A stretch of 48,638 nucleotides of DNA, taken from positions 1 to 48,638 of the forward strand of contig LGFT01000025.1 of NCBI GenBank assembly GCA_001509375.1, in the 5' to 3' direction. The stretch is from Methanothrix harundinacea. GTDB taxonomy: Archaea; Halobacteriota; Methanosarcinia; Methanotrichales; Methanotrichaceae. Below the pieces are notes generated by a model. The model was not told where the DNA came from. It ran no database searches and saw only the letters and a program-made list of their open reading frames with translations. Shown in pieces: positions 34,087-42,367 of this stretch. Made by a program: the position numbers and the translations under genes. How positions within the stretch are numbered: position 1 is the stretch's first letter; each line of letters opens with the position of its first letter.

Positions 34087-34873
34087 GGTCGTGAATGGTC
34101 GGTTTGGGTATTCAAAAAGTTCAGCGGTCTTTGAGGATATAAATTTCAAGGTCGGACGGGGCGAGATCCTCTCCATATTGGGGCCCAACGGATGCGGGAA
34201 GACCACCCTGCTGAAGTGTCTTTTGGGCCTCTTGAACCTCACCGGAGGCGAGATCCGCATCGGAGGCCGTGAGCCAGGAGAGGCCAAAAGAGATAATGGC
34301 GGGTCTCACATCGGGTACGTACCTCAGAATCATCATACGGCCTTTCCCTACTCGGTGGTGGAGATGGTTCTCATGGGCAGGGCCCGCTTCATCGGCACCT
34401 TTTCTGCCCCCTCTGAAAGGGACGTCAAGATAGCCAAAGACTGCCTGGAGATGTTGAAGATCGGCCATTATGGGGAGAGGGACTTTCCAGAGCTTAGCGG
34501 CGGAGAAAAGCAGCTCGTACTGATCGCCAGAGCCCTAGCGTCCAACGCCGACGTGCTCCTCTTCGATGAGCCGACTTCAGCCCTCGATTACAAGAATCAG
34601 TACGCTATCTTGCAGGCGCTTCACAGTTTGACCCGAGAGAGGAGCCTTACCATAATCATGACCACTCACCATCCCGAGCACGCCCTTTACATCTCAGACA
34701 AGATGCTGCTGATGGGAGAGGGAAGAAGCATCTTCGGGGAAGTGAGCGAAGCCTTCACCGAGGAAAACCTCAAACAGGTATATGGGATGGAGATGAAGGT
34801 GGTCTCCATCCCCCATGGCGAAGATCAGCTTAAGAGCGTCGTCCCCATAATCGATCTGTGTAAAGAAAAATAA
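34076..34873 (+). CDS. ABC transporter ATPase of importer 1 (FepC/BtuD type)
   Basis: A 265-residue ATPase with Walker A GPNGCGKTTLL, Q-loop YVPQNHH, signature LSGGEKQLVLIARAL, Walker B DVLLFDEPTSALD and H-loop TTHHPEH. It powers the adjacent FecCD permease. The start is TTG 34076, behind AGGGAGGGG, inside the permease gene. GTG 34091 is the alternative but would cut the first strand. The C-terminal ~50 residues (YGMEMKVVSIPHGEDQLKS) are typical for this ATPase group. Confidence 0.87.
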   Translation: MTVEVVNGRFGYSKSSAVFEDINFKVGRGEILSILGPNGCGKTTLLKCLLGLLNLTGGEIRIGGREPGEAKRDNGGSHIGYVPQNHHTAFPYSVVEMVLMGRARFIGTFSAPSERDVKIAKDCLEMLKIGHYGERDFPELSGGEKQLVLIARALASNADVLLFDEPTSALDYKNQYAILQALHSLTRERSLTIIMTTHHPEHALYISDKMLLMGEGRSIFGEVSEAFTEENLKQVYGMEMKVVSIPHGEDQLKSVVPIIDLCKEK

Positions 34874-34933
34874 GGCAGGAATGATAAAAATAGTTTCGAG
34901 GGAATTCGAGAGGGATACCTCCGTTCCGACCGA

Positions 34934-35320
34934 TCAGATCTCCGATTCTCCCCTTATAGAGTAATCGGTGGATCCGTGCAGGGATATCCAGCAGCCGTCT
35001 TCGTCCTCGAAGTACGCTGCGTTAATCATCACCTTCTCGCCCGGCGAGATGTACTTGTCTACAAAACCCCAGGGCGGGGCGAGGGCTTGGGAAACGATCA
35101 CATTGATGATGTCGCTGCAAGGTTCGGGGCCTGCGTATACCTTCGTCACCTCGACCACCCAGTAAGAGGGCGCGCCAGGAACTTCGCCTTCTACAAACTG
35201 GAGGGCTGTAGCATCGAGGTCGATCAAAGTTGGTTCTTCTCCGGGGTCGTCTTCGAATATGGCAAGTCCAACAATCAGCAGGAATGCCAAGATTCCAATC
35301 GCAAAAGCGCATTTTTTCAT
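34934..35320 (-). CDS. small exported protein of unknown function
   Basis: A 128-residue protein with a lysine start and one hydrophobic segment (FAIGILAFLLIVGLAIF) that acts as signal peptide or N-terminal anchor. An acidic linker (EDDPGEEPTLIDLD) and a small strand-rich domain with two Cys (PEPCSDI, DGCWISL), likely a disulfide outside the cell, complete it. ATG 35320 has GGAGAGATT upstream. It is convergent with the ATPase gene and flanked by binding-protein genes, but a link to uptake is only positional. Confidence 0.6.
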   Translation of the reverse strand: MKKCAFAIGILAFLLIVGLAIFEDDPGEEPTLIDLDATALQFVEGEVPGAPSYWVVEVTKVYAGPEPCSDIINVIVSQALAPPWGFVDKYISPGEKVMINAAYFEDEDGCWISLHGSTDYSIRGESEI

Positions 35321-35525
35321 CTTGTCAATCTCTCCAGACGAATGATGCGCCCTAGGGGCAGAACTGATATAGAAGTGTTTCGGAACTTGTCTTTTATCAA
35401 ATTCATTTGATTTAAGACATTTTTGAGAATTAATTGTCACAATAATTGACATTTAATCCGTACAAATCATACATATCAAATAATCAATCAAATATAATTC
35501 ATTTTAGTTGTCAATTGAATTTAAA

Positions 35526-35546
35526 CCAACCAAAACCTATTTAAAT
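35526..35546 (+). promoter_or_regulatory. promoter of the second dockerin-binding-protein run
   Basis: CCAACCAAAACCTATTTAAAT contains AACCAAAAC followed by TATTTAAAT (TATA, 35538-35546). AACCAAAACxTATTTAA is the same element found before RNA units 1, 2 and 4. The predicted start near 35568 lies after the GTG at 35558, which rules that codon out as the gene start. Confidence 0.6.
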
Positions 35547-35593
35547 ACCCTAATCAAGTGGACTTTAAACGAGTCAAATTATGTGGTGTTAGT

Positions 35594-36540
35594 TTGGATC
35601 TTAAACGAGGCCATATCCCATTAATCGCGTTGTGCTTGTCGCTGGTCGTCATGCCTGCTGTTGCAGATGGCGACTCATTTTCCGAGGCGTACAAAGACAC
35701 GCTCACGGTTTACGGAAACGCCAACTTAGATGACATCATCGACGAAGATGATGTAGAATACGTTCAAGGGATAATCGACGGAACTGAAGAAGAAACCCAG
35801 TTTGCAGATGCAGATTACGATGGCCAGATCGATGAAAGTGACATCGCTCAAATCGAACTGATCATAGCCGGAGAAGAGGATTATCTCGTCATCCTGGACA
35901 TGGACAATCGTACTGTGACCGTGGTTCTGCAGATAATCTTTGGGTTGTCGATATGCTCAGGGTTACAGGAGCCACCACGGGAAATGATGAACGAGCAAAG
36001 GATTTGATCGCCTTCACCAAGGATAAGGTCGATGAGATCGCAGAAATCACTTCAGAAATCCCAGACGAAGATAAGCCCGTCGTTTACTGTTGTGGATGCG
36101 GTTCAGGAGGTGGACCGTCAATTTGCAGGTATTGTGGCAGTGGTTCTGACATAGAATTTGCAGGTGGCTTAAACGTCATAGACTCCACCGGCAATTCTCA
36201 GGTTTCAAAGGAACAGATCATCGAATGGAACCCCGATATAATCCTAGTCCATATGGGAAGCCCCGAGAAGATCGGAGAGGTACTTTCAGATCCCGTTTTA
36301 CAAAGTGTAAACGCCGTAAAGAACGAACGGGTTTACTCTACCACGGTGGGCCACCAGGGTCGTGGAACACTGGGACAACACCTAATCCAGGTTTGTTATC
36401 TTGCAAAGCTCTTCCACCCGGATTTGTTCGAGGATCTGGACGTGGAAGAAGAGGGCAACGAGATTATGGAATACCTCTATGGCGTGGACGGAATTTACAC
36501 GGACCTGGCAGAAGAATATCACTTCTATAAGTGGGACTAA
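35594..36540 (+). pseudogene. dockerin-like / substrate-binding protein, copy 4, N-lobe deleted and frameshifted
   Basis: The first half has signal peptide (LIALCLSLVVMPAVADG) and both Ca loops (GNANLDDIIDEDDVEYV, ADADYDGQIDESDIAQI) and reaches the TVTV strand at about 35922. It then jumps in another frame to a segment equivalent to D-L-W-V-V-D-M-L-R, and the C-lobe is open from there to 36540. About 300 bases of the N-lobe are missing. The C-lobe loop is the richest in Cys of all copies (YCCGCGSGGGPSICRYCGSG). The ORF from GTG 35558 ends at 36007, so only the dockerin part could be exported. TTG 35594 is equivalent to GTG 25055 of copy 1. The copy is probably a pseudogene. Confidence 0.7.
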
Positions 36541-36554
36541 AGGAGTTGAACACG

Positions 36555-37796
36555 ATGCGTGAAATACTCTCGGGCATATTGGTTTCGTTTGCGTTATGCT
36601 TGTCGCTGGTCGTTATGCCCGCTGAGGCGGCAGGTTACACCTCATCTGCCTGGGCGTACGATGATACGCTTACAGTTTACGGAAATGCCAACTTGGACGA
36701 TGTCATAGATGAAACTGACATAGAATACGTTCGAGGGATCATCGACGGAACAAAAGATGAGACTCAGTTTGCAGATGCCAACTACGATGGCCAGATCGGC
36801 GAAGACGACATCGCTCAAATCGAACGGATCATAGCTGGTGAGGAGGATTACCTCGTCATCCTGGACATGGCCAATCGTATCGTGACCGTACCAATGCCAG
36901 TAGAGAGAATTGTATTAGCAGGTGGTGTTGACTCAATACGAACGCTGGTAATGCTTGGTGCCGAAGACAAAATCGTTGGATGTGGTTACCCGTCTCGTTG
37001 GGATCCAATATGGTATGCTGCACCCGAGCTGGAAGATCTTCCAGATACCAGTGGTGGGGGAAACAGCTTCAACGTTGAATTGGCAGTATCGTTAGAACCA
37101 GACGTCATATTTGTATGGACTTGGGATAATAGATACAATGCTGATGAGATTCAGGAGAAGTCCCAGGTTCCCACCATAGCTGTTTGCGGTTATCAAGACA
37201 GTCTATGGGTTGCCGACATGTTCAGAATTATAGGGGCCGTCACAGGAAATGATGAGAAGGCGAGGGATCTGATAACCTATACCAAGGAAAAGGTCGATGA
37301 GATAAAAAAAATTACCTCGGACATTCCTGATGAGGACAAGCCAGTCGTTTACTGTACTGCAGGTAGCGGAGAAATTACCAGCTGTTGTGGCGCTCTTTCT
37401 TGTATAGAATTCGCAGGTGGTTTAAACGCCGTAGAGTTTACTGGTAGTAGTTTTCAAATTTCAAAAGAACAGATCATCAAATGGAGCCCCGATGTAATCC
37501 TCATCCTTTTTGGAAGCCGCGAAATGATTAGTGAGGTGCTTTCAGATCCAGTTCTGCAAAATGTAAACGCTGTAAAGAACAGAAGGGTTTACTCGATCCG
37601 GATCGGCTTAAGCGGATGGGGAGCATTGGGAGCACAGCTATCCTCGTTGAATTATCTTGCAAAGCTCTTCCATCCGGACAAGTTCGAGAATCTAGACGTG
37701 GAAGAAGAGGGCAACGAGATTATGAAACACCTCTATGGCGTGGACGGATTGTACACCGAGATGGCCGAAGAATATAATTTCTACAGGTGGGATTGA
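36555..37796 (+). CDS. dockerin-like / substrate-binding protein, copy 5
   Basis: An intact 413-residue copy: signal peptide (ILVSFALCLSLVVMPAEA), Ca loops GNANLDDVIDETDIEYV and ADANYDGQIGEDDIAQI, then the binding domain with LEPDVIFVWTW, IGAVTGNDEKARDL and KWSPDVILI. It is closest to copy 1, sharing DKIVGCGYPSRWDPIWYAAPELEDL with small changes. The cleft loop is YCTAGSGEITSCCGALSCIEFAGG with four Cys. ATG 36555 has AAAGGAG upstream and lies 14 bases after the stop of copy 4. The next copy begins 13 bases after this stop. Confidence 0.8.
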   Translation: MREILSGILVSFALCLSLVVMPAEAAGYTSSAWAYDDTLTVYGNANLDDVIDETDIEYVRGIIDGTKDETQFADANYDGQIGEDDIAQIERIIAGEEDYLVILDMANRIVTVPMPVERIVLAGGVDSIRTLVMLGAEDKIVGCGYPSRWDPIWYAAPELEDLPDTSGGGNSFNVELAVSLEPDVIFVWTWDNRYNADEIQEKSQVPTIAVCGYQDSLWVADMFRIIGAVTGNDEKARDLITYTKEKVDEIKKITSDIPDEDKPVVYCTAGSGEITSCCGALSCIEFAGGLNAVEFTGSSFQISKEQIIKWSPDVILILFGSREMISEVLSDPVLQNVNAVKNRRVYSIRIGLSGWGALGAQLSSLNYLAKLFHPDKFENLDVEEEGNEIMKHLYGVDGLYTEMAEEYNFYRWD

Positions 37797-37809
37797 GGTG
37801 GTTGACAAC

Positions 37810-38885
37810 GTGCGTGAAATACTCTCAAGCATATTGATTTCTTTTGCGTTATGCTTGTCGCTGGTCGTCATGCCTGCTGGTGCAGATGGTGACTTATTTA
37901 GTCAGGCGTACAAAGACACGCTCACAGTTTATGGGAATGCCAACTTGGACGAGTGAACAACCGTACTGTGACCGTGCCCATGCCAGTGGAAAGGATCGTA
38001 TCCTCATCTCGTTTAGACTCCACACGAACCCTGGTACAACTTGGCGCTCAAGACAAAATCGTCGGATGCAGCTATCCTGCACCCAGTCGGTCGTGGAGTC
38101 CGATAAGGTATGCGGCACCTGAGCTGGAAGATCTCCCAGATCCAGGTAGCTACAACGATATCAACGTCGAATTGATGGCATCGTTGGAGCCAGACGTAAT
38201 ATTTGTAGTGACTACAGTAAACGCCGATGAGATTCAAGAAAAAACCCAGGTTCCGACCATAGCCCTTACTTCCGCGGGTGATTTCTGGGTAGTCGATATG
38301 CTCAGGATTATAGGAGCCGTCACAGGAAACGATGAAAAGGCGAGAGATCTGATAGCCTATTCCAAGGAGAAGGTCGATGAGATTGCGAAGATAACATCAG
38401 AAATCCCCGCCGAAGATAAGCCCGTCGTCTACTGTTGTGGTGGAGGATGGGCCAGCGGGGACATCATTTGCAAGTGTGATGGTAAGCAGCCTTTGATAGA
38501 ATGGGCTGGTGGTTTAAACGCTGCAGAGTCTACGAGTAGTATTGTGGTTTCAAAGGAGCAGGTCATCAAATGGAACCCGGATGTAATCCTAGTCCACGCG
38601 GGAAACTCAGCGGATATTGAAACGATACTTTCAGATCCCGCTTTACAAACTATAAACGCTGTAAAGAACGGAAGGGTTTACTTTATCCAAATCGCTTCCA
38701 GCGGTGCTGGTGTATTGGGAGCACAACTAGCCGAGGTAGGTTATCTTGCAAAGCTCTTCTACCCGGATAAGTTCGAGGATCTAGACGTGGAAAAAAGGGG
38801 CAACGAGATTAATGAACACCTTTACGGCGTGGACGGGCTTTACACAATCCTGGCCGAAGCACGTGGCTTTTACAGATGGGATTGA
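37810..38885 (+). pseudogene. dockerin-like / substrate-binding protein, copy 6, dockerin deleted and frameshifted
   Basis: Starts with GTG 37810 (GAGGTGG upstream), signal peptide (LISFALCLSLVVMPAGADG) and the beginning of the first Ca loop (GNANLDE), then stops at 37956. A deletion of roughly 150 bases has removed the rest of both Ca loops. The complete binding domain (NNRTVTVPMPVERIV onward) is open in another frame from GTG 37953 to 38885. Stop and new start overlap as GTGA, so re-initiation could make a cytoplasmic binding domain without a signal. The cleft loop is YCCGGGWASGDIICKCDGKQ (four Cys). The copy is probably a pseudogene; the junction should be checked for assembly error. Confidence 0.7.
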
Positions 38886-38898
38886 GGGGGTTTAAAAG

Positions 38899-40140
38899 AT
38901 GCGTGAAATATTATTAATTTCTTTTGCGTTATTCTTGTCGCTGGTCGTTATGCCAGCTAGTGCAGATGGAGACTCATTTGCCCAAGCATACGAAGATACG
39001 CTTACAGTTTACGGAAATGCCAATTCAGACGACATCATAGACGAAGATGACATAGAGTATGTTCGGGGGATCATCGACGGAACCGACGAGGAAACACAGT
39101 TTGCTGATGCCAACTACGATGGTCAGATCGATGAGGGAGACATTGCTCAAATCGAGCTGATCATAGCAGGAGAGGAGGAGGAACTCACCATCTTAGACAT
39201 GGCCAACCGTACTGTGACCGTAACAATGCCAGTAGAGAAAATTATACCCGCTGCTGGCTATGATGCCACACGAACGCTGCTCCAGCTTGGTGCCAAAGAC
39301 AAAATCGTTGGATGTGACTACCCGCCTAGTTGGTCCGTAATATGGTATGCTGCCCCCGAGTTGGAAGATCTCCCAAATCCCGGGGGTGCTAAAACAAAAA
39401 GCTTCAACGTTGAAGAAGCGGTGTCATTAGAGCCAGATGTCATATTTGTATGGCCTACGTCCAACGCCGATAAGATTCAAGAGAGGTCTCACGTTCCCAC
39501 CGTAGCCGTTACTTCTGCAGGCGATCTCTGGGTCGTCGATATGCTCAGGATTATTGGAGCCGTCACAGGAAAGGACGAGAAGGCAAGGGAGCTGATCAGC
39601 TACACCAAGGAAAATGTTGACGAGATTGCAAAAGTCACATCAGAAATCCCCGACGAAGATAAGCCAGTCGTTTACTGTTGTGGAAGTGGTGCAAACCTTG
39701 AAGGGGTGTCACTCATTTGCAGGTGTCTTAGCAGTGTGGCTTCTGAAATAGAATGGGCAGGTGGTTTAAACGTCATGGAGTCCACTGGTGATACTATTCA
39801 GGTTTCAAAGGAGCAGATTATCAAATGGAATCCTGATGTTATCCTCATCCATTTTGGATACCCCGAGAAGATCGAAGAGGTGCTTTCCGATCCCGATCTA
39901 CAAAATGTAAACGCTGTAAAGAACGCAAGGGTTTACTCTACTAGGGTCGGCTACTGCAAAGGAGGTGCATTGGGACAACGTCTAGTCCAAGTACGTTATT
40001 TTGCAAAGCTTTTCCACCCGGATAAGTTCGAGGATCTGGACATGGAAGAGGTGGGCAACGAGATTATGAAATATCTCTATGGCGTGGACGGAATTTACAC
40101 AGACTTCGCCGAAGAAAATAATCTCTATCGATGGGATTGA
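38899..40140 (+). CDS. dockerin-like / substrate-binding protein, copy 7
   Basis: An intact 413-residue copy with a short signal peptide (ILLISFALFLSLVVMPASA), Ca loops GNANSDDIIDEDDIEYV and ADANYDGQIDEGDIAQI and a full binding domain (LEPDVIFVWPTSNAD, IGAVTGKDEKARELI, KWNPDVILIHFG). The cleft loop is long, YCCGSGANLEGVSLICRCLS, with four Cys. The segment after LEPDVIF and the ERII region also differ from the other copies. ATG 38899 follows GAGGGGG, 13 bases after copy 6. C-terminus as in the family. Confidence 0.8.
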   Translation: MREILLISFALFLSLVVMPASADGDSFAQAYEDTLTVYGNANSDDIIDEDDIEYVRGIIDGTDEETQFADANYDGQIDEGDIAQIELIIAGEEEELTILDMANRTVTVTMPVEKIIPAAGYDATRTLLQLGAKDKIVGCDYPPSWSVIWYAAPELEDLPNPGGAKTKSFNVEEAVSLEPDVIFVWPTSNADKIQERSHVPTVAVTSAGDLWVVDMLRIIGAVTGKDEKARELISYTKENVDEIAKVTSEIPDEDKPVVYCCGSGANLEGVSLICRCLSSVASEIEWAGGLNVMESTGDTIQVSKEQIIKWNPDVILIHFGYPEKIEEVLSDPDLQNVNAVKNARVYSTRVGYCKGGALGQRLVQVRYFAKLFHPDKFEDLDMEEVGNEIMKYLYGVDGIYTDFAEENNLYRWD

Positions 40141-40153
40141 GGAGGTAAAAACG

Positions 40154-41389
40154 ATGCGTGAAATATTCTCTAGCATGTTGATTTCGTTTGCGTTATGCTT
40201 GTCGCTGGTCGTTATGCCCGCTGTTGCAGACGGCGAGTTATTTCACCGGGCGAGTGAAAATACGCTCACAGTTTACGGAAACGCCAATTTGGACAACGTC
40301 ATAGACGAAGATGACATAGAGTACGTTCAGGGGATATTAAACGGAACTGAAAATGAGACGCAGTTCGCGGATGCAAACTACGATAGCCAGATTGGCGAGG
40401 ACGACATCGCTCAAATCAGAGCGATAATCGAAAGGAACGAGGCCGAGCTGACCCTCCTCGATATGGCGGGACGAGCGGTTACAGTTCCAAGACCGGTAGA
40501 GCGGGTGGTATCGGCTGCGGGCCTTGACAGCACGAGAGCCCTAGTGTATCTTGAGGATGAAGACAAGATTGTGGGGTTAAGCAGTTACAGCACCTCCTGG
40601 TCTCCGATAAAGTATGCAGCACCTGAACTTGCAGAGGTGCCCGTCGTCGGCTCCGGCGAGCTGAACATAGAACAGATCGCAATATTGGAGCCTGACGTTA
40701 TATTTGCGGGAACGAGATCTAACCTCGACGCGATCCAAGAGAAGACCCACATCCCCACCGTTGGGGTCTTGTCGGGAATCGACAGCTGTTTGGCCTTCGA
40801 TATGCTCAGGACGATAGGCTGGACCATGAGAAGCGAAGGTAGGGCTGAAGAGCTGATCTCTTACGCCGACGGGAAACTCTCCGCGGTTACGGAGATCATG
40901 TCACAGATACCCGAAGATGAAAAGCCGAGGGTCTACTCTTGCAGCGGCCTTCATGAAGGGATTACGACAGCTCTCAGCTATAAGCTCGTCGTCGAAGCCT
41001 CCGGGGGGATCGACGTTGCTCCTGAGCTGGCAAATAGCAGCAAGACGAAGATCTCGAAAGAGAAGATCATCGATTGGAACCCCGATATCATCATCACTCA
41101 CAACGGAGATCCAGACCAGATGGATGCCGTTCTGTCAGATCCGGTTCTGCAAAGCGTTAACGCGGTGAATAACGGGAGCATATACCCGGTGATGATAGGC
41201 CTCAGCGGAAAGGGCATCCTCGCAGAATCCGTCACGCAGGTTCTTTACCTCGCCAAACTCTTCCATCCCGATAGATTCGAAGATTTAGACGTAGAAGAAG
41301 AGGGAAACGAGATTTTAAAGACCTTTTACGGAGTCGACGGGCTCTACACTGAGCTTGAAAACGAGTTTCAGCTTTACAGATGGGATTGA
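40154..41389 (+). CDS. dockerin-like / substrate-binding protein, copy 8 (mosaic)
   Basis: An intact 411-residue protein. Up to about residue 85 it matches its neighbours (signal peptide, GNANLDNVIDEDDIEYV, ADANYDSQIGEDDIAQI). From LLDMAGRAVTVPRPVERVV on, the binding domain is much more divergent (LEDEDKIVGLSSYST, DMLRTIGWTMRSEGRAEEL, EASGGIDVAPELAN) and resembles copy 3 more than the rest. The cleft loop is YSCSGLHEGITTALS with one Cys. The C-terminal 60 residues again look like the family. It is the last gene of the run; a 111-base gap separates it from the nitrogenase-like operon. ATG 40154 follows GGAGG. Confidence 0.8.
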   Translation: MREIFSSMLISFALCLSLVVMPAVADGELFHRASENTLTVYGNANLDNVIDEDDIEYVQGILNGTENETQFADANYDSQIGEDDIAQIRAIIERNEAELTLLDMAGRAVTVPRPVERVVSAAGLDSTRALVYLEDEDKIVGLSSYSTSWSPIKYAAPELAEVPVVGSGELNIEQIAILEPDVIFAGTRSNLDAIQEKTHIPTVGVLSGIDSCLAFDMLRTIGWTMRSEGRAEELISYADGKLSAVTEIMSQIPEDEKPRVYSCSGLHEGITTALSYKLVVEASGGIDVAPELANSSKTKISKEKIIDWNPDIIITHNGDPDQMDAVLSDPVLQSVNAVNNGSIYPVMIGLSGKGILAESVTQVLYLAKLFHPDRFEDLDVEEEGNEILKTFYGVDGLYTELENEFQLYRWD

Positions 41390-41500
41390 AGAAGATGATC
41401 CTGAGAGTGATGGCCGTCGGGATGCCGAGATTCGAGATAGTGAGCACTCGACCGCCATTCTCAGTTTTCAGGATAATTTCATTTATCTGGGGACGAGAAA

Positions 41501-42367
41501 ATGGCCGGAATAATAAATTGGAACGAGCTTCGAAAAATGGCAATGTCTGGCCTTCGTCATGGAAGGCGAGACGAAGATCCGATTAAGGCCTGGGACGAGA
41601 GGGCTAAAAAGTTCAACGAACGGGCAATGCGCCACAAGAAGCTGACCGAACTACAGATCGCCAAAATGCATCTGGATCCAGAATACTCGGTTCTGGACAT
41701 TGGCGCAGGCACCGGGAGGCTCTCAATTCCAATCGCCAAGAAGGTGAAGAAGGTAACCGCCATCGACCAATCAGGCGGGATGCTCGCCCTTTTAGAAGAG
41801 AACATGCAAAAAGAGGAGCTGGACAACATCACTTGCCTCCAAAAACGGTGGGAAGACGTCGTTATAGGCCGAGACGTCGAGCCTCACGACGTGGTAATAG
41901 CATCCCACTCACTTGGAATGCTCGATCTGCAAAAGGCTCTCGAGAAGATAGATGCCACTGCAAAAAGGTACGTCTACATTCTGGGATCGGCAGGCTTAGA
42001 CTCTTGGATGAACCGAGAAGATGATGACGCCAAATTCTGGAAAGATATCTTTGGCCAGAACGAACATCTTCATGGTTGGCATTGGGATTACATTCTGCTC
42101 TACAACATCCTGCACGACATGAAGATATACGCCAACGTGGAGATCGAGGATTCTAAATTTGAACATTGCTACGAAGATCTGGAAGATGCAGTTAAAAGCT
42201 GGTCTTTGATGCACAATATCCCCCCAGATAAAACGGATCTGCTAAAGGAACATCTCGTTAAAATCTTAAAAGAGAACGGAGAAGGAACGCTCTGTTACAG
42301 ACGCAAGTCCAAGAACGCGTTGATCTGGTGGCATAAAGGTGGGGAAACAAAGTCTGAATCGTGGTGA
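41501..42367 (+). CDS. SAM-dependent class I methyltransferase
   Basis: A 288-residue soluble Rossmann-fold methyltransferase. The SAM motif VLDIGAGTGRLSIPIA is at about residues 64-79, followed by VTAIDQSGGML (acidic ribose contact region) and a post-II segment HDVVIASHSLGML. The C-terminal half contains several aromatic and His residues (NEHLHGWHWDYILLYN), perhaps for substrate. It is the first gene of the seven-gene operon and overlaps the next gene by seven bases. It could modify the small-molecule ligand or cofactor handled by this operon; that is inference from position. ATG 41501 has GGGGA upstream, and AT-rich sequence 25 bases before it may be the promoter. Confidence 0.75.
   Translation: MAGIINWNELRKMAMSGLRHGRRDEDPIKAWDERAKKFNERAMRHKKLTELQIAKMHLDPEYSVLDIGAGTGRLSIPIAKKVKKVTAIDQSGGMLALLEENMQKEELDNITCLQKRWEDVVIGRDVEPHDVVIASHSLGMLDLQKALEKIDATAKRYVYILGSAGLDSWMNREDDDAKFWKDIFGQNEHLHGWHWDYILLYNILHDMKIYANVEIEDSKFEHCYEDLEDAVKSWSLMHNIPPDKTDLLKEHLVKILKENGEGTLCYRRKSKNALIWWHKGGETKSESW

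Noticed and set aside
35558-35593. GTG 35558 as start of dockerin-protein copy 4
   Set aside because: It lies upstream of the transcription start predicted from the TATA box at 35538-35546; TTG 35594 has a ribosome site and matches the start of copy 1.
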